Below are positions 5,432-8,366 of a stretch of 8,366 bases of DNA, in pieces. Origin of the DNA: an uncultured Roseiflexaceae bacterium (GTDB taxonomy: Bacteria > Chloroflexota > Chloroflexia > Chloroflexales > Roseiflexaceae); NCBI GenBank assembly GCA_903932805.1, contig CAIZHO010000201.1, positions 1 through 8,366 of the forward strand, given 5' to 3'. The notes beneath the pieces are model-generated. The model had not been told where the DNA came from and searched no databases. It worked only from the letters and a program-made list of their open reading frames with translations. Every line of letters begins with the position of its first letter. Positions within the stretch are counted from its first letter, which is position 1. The translations under genes were made by a program, and so were the position numbers.

Positions 5432-6205
5432 ATGGAACGGCACGAATACGACACGATGGCACTCGTCGAACGCAATCATTGGTGGTATGTGGGGATGCGG
5501 CGGATTGCCGCAACCTTGATTGCACGCATCCCAACGCCACACCTCATTGTCGATGCCGGTTGTGGTACCGGCGGCAATGTGCGTTGGCTTGCCCAATACG
5601 GCAGGTGTATCGGTTTTGATATGAGTCCCGATGCACTTACCTATGCGCACAACGCCGGCGACGATGTCTTGCAAGGCAGTATCGATGCTATCCCGGTTGC
5701 ATCGGCCAGCGCTGATTTGGTGACGAGTTTTGATGTCATTTATCATCGCGCGGTGCGCGACGATGCTGCGGCAATACGTGAATGTGCCCGCATTATCAAA
5801 CCAGGCGGATACTTCCTATTGCGCGTACCCGCCAACGATTGGCTCCGTGGCCATCACGATGAGCGCGTCCACACCGCGCGCAGATACTCACACACACAAG
5901 TGACGCAGCTCTGTGTGCAAGCAGGTCTCGAGGTCAAGGTCCTCAGTTATGCCAATACTCTGCTCTTCCCTGTTGCGGTGCTCCAACGCATGCGCGAACA
6001 CGGCAACGGCAAGCTTGACGCACCATCCGATTTGACTGCTCCCTCTCCATTTATCGATCTGATCGGTCGCGTTGCCCTGACCGTCGAATCCTGGTTGTTG
6101 ACAATTGGCGTGCGGATGCCCTATGGAGTATCATTAGTCTGCCTGGCGCAACGACCGCTGGCGCACACACAAGACGGAGTGCATGATGCTACAACAGCTG
6201 CTTGA
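5432..6205 (+). CDS. Class I SAM-dependent methyltransferase (type 11-like)
   Basis: Transfers a methyl group from S-adenosylmethionine to an unknown acceptor. Rossmann motif I is VDAGCGTGGNV (residues 40-50), the acidic residue closing strand 2 is D63 in GFDMS, and motif IV/post-I is SFDVIYHRAVRDD (99-111) followed by IIKPGGYFLLRVPA (121-134). The opening NHWWYVGMRRI (15-25) and the later HHDERVHTARRYS (141-153) are typical of a subgroup common near glycan and lipid biosynthesis genes. The C-terminal 70 residues contain hydrophobic or amphipathic helices, including LIGRVALTVESWLLTIGVRMPYG, that could touch the membrane. The start is supported by GGGAG at 5423-5427. It overlaps the next methyltransferase by 23 bp and leads a run of four rightward genes. 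Substrate unknown; a sugar, polyprenyl-linked or aromatic acceptor would fit. Confidence 0.85.
   Translation: MERHEYDTMALVERNHWWYVGMRRIAATLIARIPTPHLIVDAGCGTGGNVRWLAQYGRCIGFDMSPDALTYAHNAGDDVLQGSIDAIPVASASADLVTSFDVIYHRAVRDDAAAIRECARIIKPGGYFLLRVPANDWLRGHHDERVHTARRYSHTQVTQLCVQAGLEVKVLSYANTLLFPVAVLQRMREHGNGKLDAPSDLTAPSPFIDLIGRVALTVESWLLTIGVRMPYGVSLVCLAQRPLAHTQDGVHDATTAA
6176..6179 (+). promoter_or_regulatory. Ribosome binding site inside the upstream methyltransferase gene
   Basis: GGAG at 6176-6179 lies three bases before the ATG at 6183 and six before the ATG at 6186. The better spacing favours 6186, which would shorten the second methyltransferase by one residue. The site is within the end of the first methyltransferase gene, so translation of the two is probably coupled. 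Confidence 0.55.
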
Positions 6206-6815
6206 CACAATTGCACGGCAGCCGGCGGTATGGGACGCCTTTCGTTCTGTTGCCGAATTCGGGTTCAGCGCAGATTACAAAGTCATCGAGCGCGAACTCA
6301 ACCCCTTTGGCGGCAACCAACAGCGACGTTTCCTCGATTTTGGGTGTGGCACCGGTCAATTCGCACGGTGCTTCCCCGCTGATCGCTATTATGGCTTCGA
6401 TATTGCCCCGCACTATGTCAGTCATGCCCGCCGCCAAACTCCACATCGCCTGTGCGTGATGAATGGCACTGCGGTTGGGTTTGCCAGCGATACATTCGAC
6501 GCTGCCCTCATCATGGGCGTCTTTCACCACCTCGATGATGCCACCGTCATCGCCTGCGTCCAAGAGCTCCATCGGATGCTTCGACATAACGGCACGATAT
6601 TGATGCTCGAAGACATCCCCACCCAAAACCCACTCAATCTCGCTGGCCGCGCAATGCATTGGCTCGATCGTGGCGACAATATACGCACCGTTGCGCACTA
6701 TCAGCAGCTGATGGAGCCCTACTTTAGCATCCAACGCAGTAGCACTATTCTGAGTGGTATTTGCGACCTCGGTGTGTACGTAATGACCCGCAACGATGCT
6801 CCCACGCACGCCTAG
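6183..6815 (+). CDS. Class I SAM-dependent methyltransferase
   Basis: Second, shorter methyltransferase of 210 residues (209 if the ATG at 6186 is used). Motif I is FLDFGCGTGQFAR (residues 50-62), with the SAM-ribose acidic residue D73 in YYGFDIAP. Then come FDAALIMGVFHHLDD and the LHRMLRHNGTILMLEDIP strand-loop. The C-terminal part, after MHWLDRGDNIRTVAHYQQLMEPYF, is a short substrate-side cap. It shares only the general fold with the preceding methyltransferase and lacks its HWW and HD-H-RRYS features, so the pair is not a tandem duplication. Its start lies inside the previous gene. The ABC ATPase follows after 51 bp, so the four genes may be one transcript. The HHLDD pattern fits small-molecule methyltransferases, but no substrate can be named. 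Confidence 0.85.
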   Translation: MMLQQLLDTIARQPAVWDAFRSVAEFGFSADYKVIERELNPFGGNQQRRFLDFGCGTGQFARCFPADRYYGFDIAPHYVSHARRQTPHRLCVMNGTAVGFASDTFDAALIMGVFHHLDDATVIACVQELHRMLRHNGTILMLEDIPTQNPLNLAGRAMHWLDRGDNIRTVAHYQQLMEPYFSIQRSSTILSGICDLGVYVMTRNDAPTHA

Positions 6816-6857
6816 CGCACTCGAACGAACCATCGTGTGCCAATCCAGCACAGAATC

Positions 6858-6862
6858 GAGGG
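6858..6862 (+). promoter_or_regulatory. Ribosome binding site that decides the ABC ATPase start
   Basis: GAGGG lies four bases before the GTG at 6867. The alternative in-frame GTG at 6837 has no purine-rich site before it. Starting at 6867 also gives the N-terminus MIEFRSVSKSYG, which is the normal beginning for this ATPase family. Confidence 0.6.
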
Positions 6863-6866
6863 TCCC

Positions 6867-7814
6867 GTGATCGAATTTCGCTCTGTCAGCAAGTCCTATG
6901 GCAACACGCACGCGTTGGTGTCACTGTCTTGTGTCATACCACGTGGTTCAACCGTCGGATTGATTGGCCCCAACGGTTCGGGCAAAACTACCGCGCTCCG
7001 GCTTTTGACGACCCTCATTACCCCAACAAGCGGCGACATCATTGTCGACGGCCTATCGGTGTGTGCGGATCCCACGCACGTGCGCCAACGCATCGGATAC
7101 ATGCCCGACACCTTTGGCGTCTACGAGTCGATGACAGCCACCGAATACCTCGATTTCTATGCCCGTTGCGGCACCATGGCGCCGGCGCAACGCAGTGCCA
7201 TCATCCCAACGATGTTGGCGCGTGTCGGGTTATCAGACGCCGCGCAGACTGCCGTGATGAGCCTCTCACGGGGGATGGCCCAACGGCTTAGCCTCGGGCG
7301 TGCATTACTCCACAATCCCGATATCCTCGTGCTCGACGAGCCGGCTAGCGGCCTCGACCCGCGCGCACGTATCGAACTCCGGACCCTCTTGCACGCCCTT
7401 CACGACGAAGGCAAAACTATCCTCATAAGCTCGCACATCCTGTCAGATCTGGCAGACCTGTGCACGCATATGCTCATCCTCGAGCACGGCAAAACCATTG
7501 CATACGACACATTGGCAAACATGACCCGCTTCAGACAGCAACAATTTGTCACCGTTGCACTGACACATCCCGCACCTACACTCATCGACGTCGCAGCAGC
7601 GTGCGGCTACAGCGCACATCCAACCGCAACGGATCCGCTACGTTATGACCTGTCGGGCAGTACCCTGGCGGCCGACCGCGCAACATTGTTGCGTGCACTG
7701 CTCGCTGCCGATATCCCGGTGCATACGTTTGCCCCCCAAGAAGCAGCCCTCGAGCAGGCTTTTCTGCAGATGACCAGTACTGATCAACACATGCAGGAGC
7801 TCCCCCATGCGTGA
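6867..7814 (+). CDS. ABC-2 type exporter, ATP-binding subunit
   Basis: ATPase that powers an ABC-2 exporter from the cytoplasmic face of the membrane. Counting from GTG 6867 (315 residues): A-loop Y11 in SKSYG; Walker A GPNGSGKT (34-41); signature LSRGMAQR (133-140), the LSxGMxQR form usual for drug, lipid and antibiotic exporters; Walker B ILVLDEP (153-159); D-loop SGLD (161-164); and switch histidine H190 in ISSHIL. After about residue 220 comes a DUF4162-like C-terminal domain ending EAALEQAFLQMT, also typical. A GTG at 6837 would add ten residues but lacks a ribosome site. The gene overlaps the permease by eight bases, so the pair is one transporter. The substrate is unknown. Neighbouring methyltransferases do not settle whether it handles a lipid, glycan or toxic compound, and housekeeping transporters of this type are common in Chloroflexia. 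Confidence 0.92.
   Translation: MIEFRSVSKSYGNTHALVSLSCVIPRGSTVGLIGPNGSGKTTALRLLTTLITPTSGDIIVDGLSVCADPTHVRQRIGYMPDTFGVYESMTATEYLDFYARCGTMAPAQRSAIIPTMLARVGLSDAAQTAVMSLSRGMAQRLSLGRALLHNPDILVLDEPASGLDPRARIELRTLLHALHDEGKTILISSHILSDLADLCTHMLILEHGKTIAYDTLANMTRFRQQQFVTVALTHPAPTLIDVAAACGYSAHPTATDPLRYDLSGSTLAADRATLLRALLAADIPVHTFAPQEAALEQAFLQMTSTDQHMQELPHA
7795..7799 (+). promoter_or_regulatory. Ribosome binding site of the ABC permease
   Basis: AGGAG seven bases before the ATG at 7807, inside the end of the ATPase gene. It fixes the permease start and indicates coupled translation of the two transporter subunits. Confidence 0.75.
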
Positions 7815-8366
7815 TATTAATCCCGTCCTGCTGCGCGAATTACGCGGCAGATTGCGTACCCCACGCTCGTATTGGCTCTTGTGCGGTGCGTTGTTGTTGG
7901 TCAGTAGTATCTCGCTGCTCATTTACAGTGCTGAATACGCTTCGATGAACGGACAACCCACCTTCAACGGGAGTTCCGGCCACACGGTTTTTCTCTCGTT
8001 GGTCGTCACAGCCCTGGTGGCAGTGACCGCAATTGCGCCGATCATGGCAGCTGGGAGCATTTCTGGTGAACGTGAACGGCAAACGTTTGATTTAATCGTC
8101 CTCACGCAGCTACGCCCAATCGACATCGTATTGGGCAAAACCGCAGCCACATTTGCCTATTGCCTGCTGTTTGTGACCGCACTGACTCCGTTCATGGCGA
8201 TTACCTTCCTGATTGGCGGAGTCGACATCGGTGAACTCGCCATGATGTACATCATCATTATGTCGACTGCACTGCTGTATACCTGCATCGGCGTCTACTG
8301 GTCGACACGAACCCAGACGGCCATCACCGCCACCGGCTACGCGCTCGCAACCATCCTCGGGATGCT
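7807..8366 (+). CDS. ABC-2 type exporter permease subunit, 3' end outside the window
   Basis: Membrane partner of the preceding ATPase, cut by the window end after 186 codons. It begins MRDINPVLLRELRGRLRTPR, an amphipathic, basic cytoplasmic segment, then a first membrane helix at about 22-42 and a second at about 61-82. The cytoplasmic loop SGERERQTFDLIVLTQLRP (86-104) is the hallmark of this ABC-2 permease group and probably docks on the ATPase. LGKTAATFAY leads into a third helix at about 114-137, and more helices follow at about 146-164 and from about 170 on. The NPVLLREL-RGR opening closely recalls permeases of Chloroflexus and Roseiflexus relatives, which is the best taxonomic hint here. 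It overlaps the ATPase gene by eight bases and has a strong AGGAG. Full length is probably 250-550 residues; the cargo is unknown. Confidence 0.9.
   Translation, partial: MRDINPVLLRELRGRLRTPRSYWLLCGALLLVSSISLLIYSAEYASMNGQPTFNGSSGHTVFLSLVVTALVAVTAIAPIMAAGSISGERERQTFDLIVLTQLRPIDIVLGKTAATFAYCLLFVTALTPFMAITFLIGGVDIGELAMMYIIIMSTALLYTCIGVYWSTRTQTAITATGYALATILGM

Noticed and set aside
5432..6815. The two methyltransferases as a tandem duplication or a split single gene
   Set aside because: Each has its own complete SAM-binding motif set and its own start, and they share no features beyond the common fold.
6836..6852. Hairpin TGTGC/GCACA before the ABC ATPase, considered as a terminator or attenuator
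   Set aside because: Only five pairs with a seven-base loop and no T-run; too weak to call.

Overview
The window reads as ordinary chromosomal DNA of a moderately GC-rich bacterium. It most resembles the class Chloroflexia of the Chloroflexota. The best clues are the last gene, an ABC-2 permease opening with an 'NPVLLREL-RGR' block followed by 'SGERERQTFDL', and the mix of GT4 glycosyltransferases, a membrane-anchored PP2C phosphatase, a ROK sugar kinase and a single-domain DUF507 protein. This assignment is inferred from protein style, not from a phylogenetic marker. No rRNA, tRNA, CRISPR array, insertion sequence, prophage gene or attachment site was found.

Layout from left to right. (1) Positions 1-2059 (+) hold two GT4 glycosyltransferases overlapping by ATGA; the first lacks its N-terminus because the window starts inside it. 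They look like the end of a polysaccharide or glycolipid cluster. (2) Positions 2060-2238 hold no gene but carry a good leftward terminator and a weaker rightward hairpin. (3) A PP2C phosphatase on the minus strand (2239-3189) diverges from a ROK kinase on the plus strand (3297-4232) across an AT-rich spacer where the two predicted promoters overlap. (4) A divergent PyrK-like iron-sulfur protein (4253-5023) follows the kinase after 20 bp and converges, with a 14-bp gap, on a minus-strand DUF507 gene (5038-5322). A very strong GC-rich hairpin lies inside the end of the PyrK-like gene. (5) From 5432 to the right edge, four plus-strand genes are closely spaced: two different SAM-dependent methyltransferases, an ABC-2 type ATPase and its permease, which is cut by the window end.

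The glycosyltransferases, and perhaps the methyltransferases and exporter, fit envelope or exopolysaccharide biology. The kinase feeds phosphorylated sugar into metabolism and the phosphatase points to Ser/Thr signalling. These links are inferred from proximity.

I see no convincing new multi-gene system. The most unusual points are the ROK kinase with no cysteine at all, so no family zinc site; the PyrK-like protein that keeps its four cluster cysteines but has eroded FAD and NAD motifs; the hairpin in the coding end between two convergent genes; and the interlocked divergent promoters.
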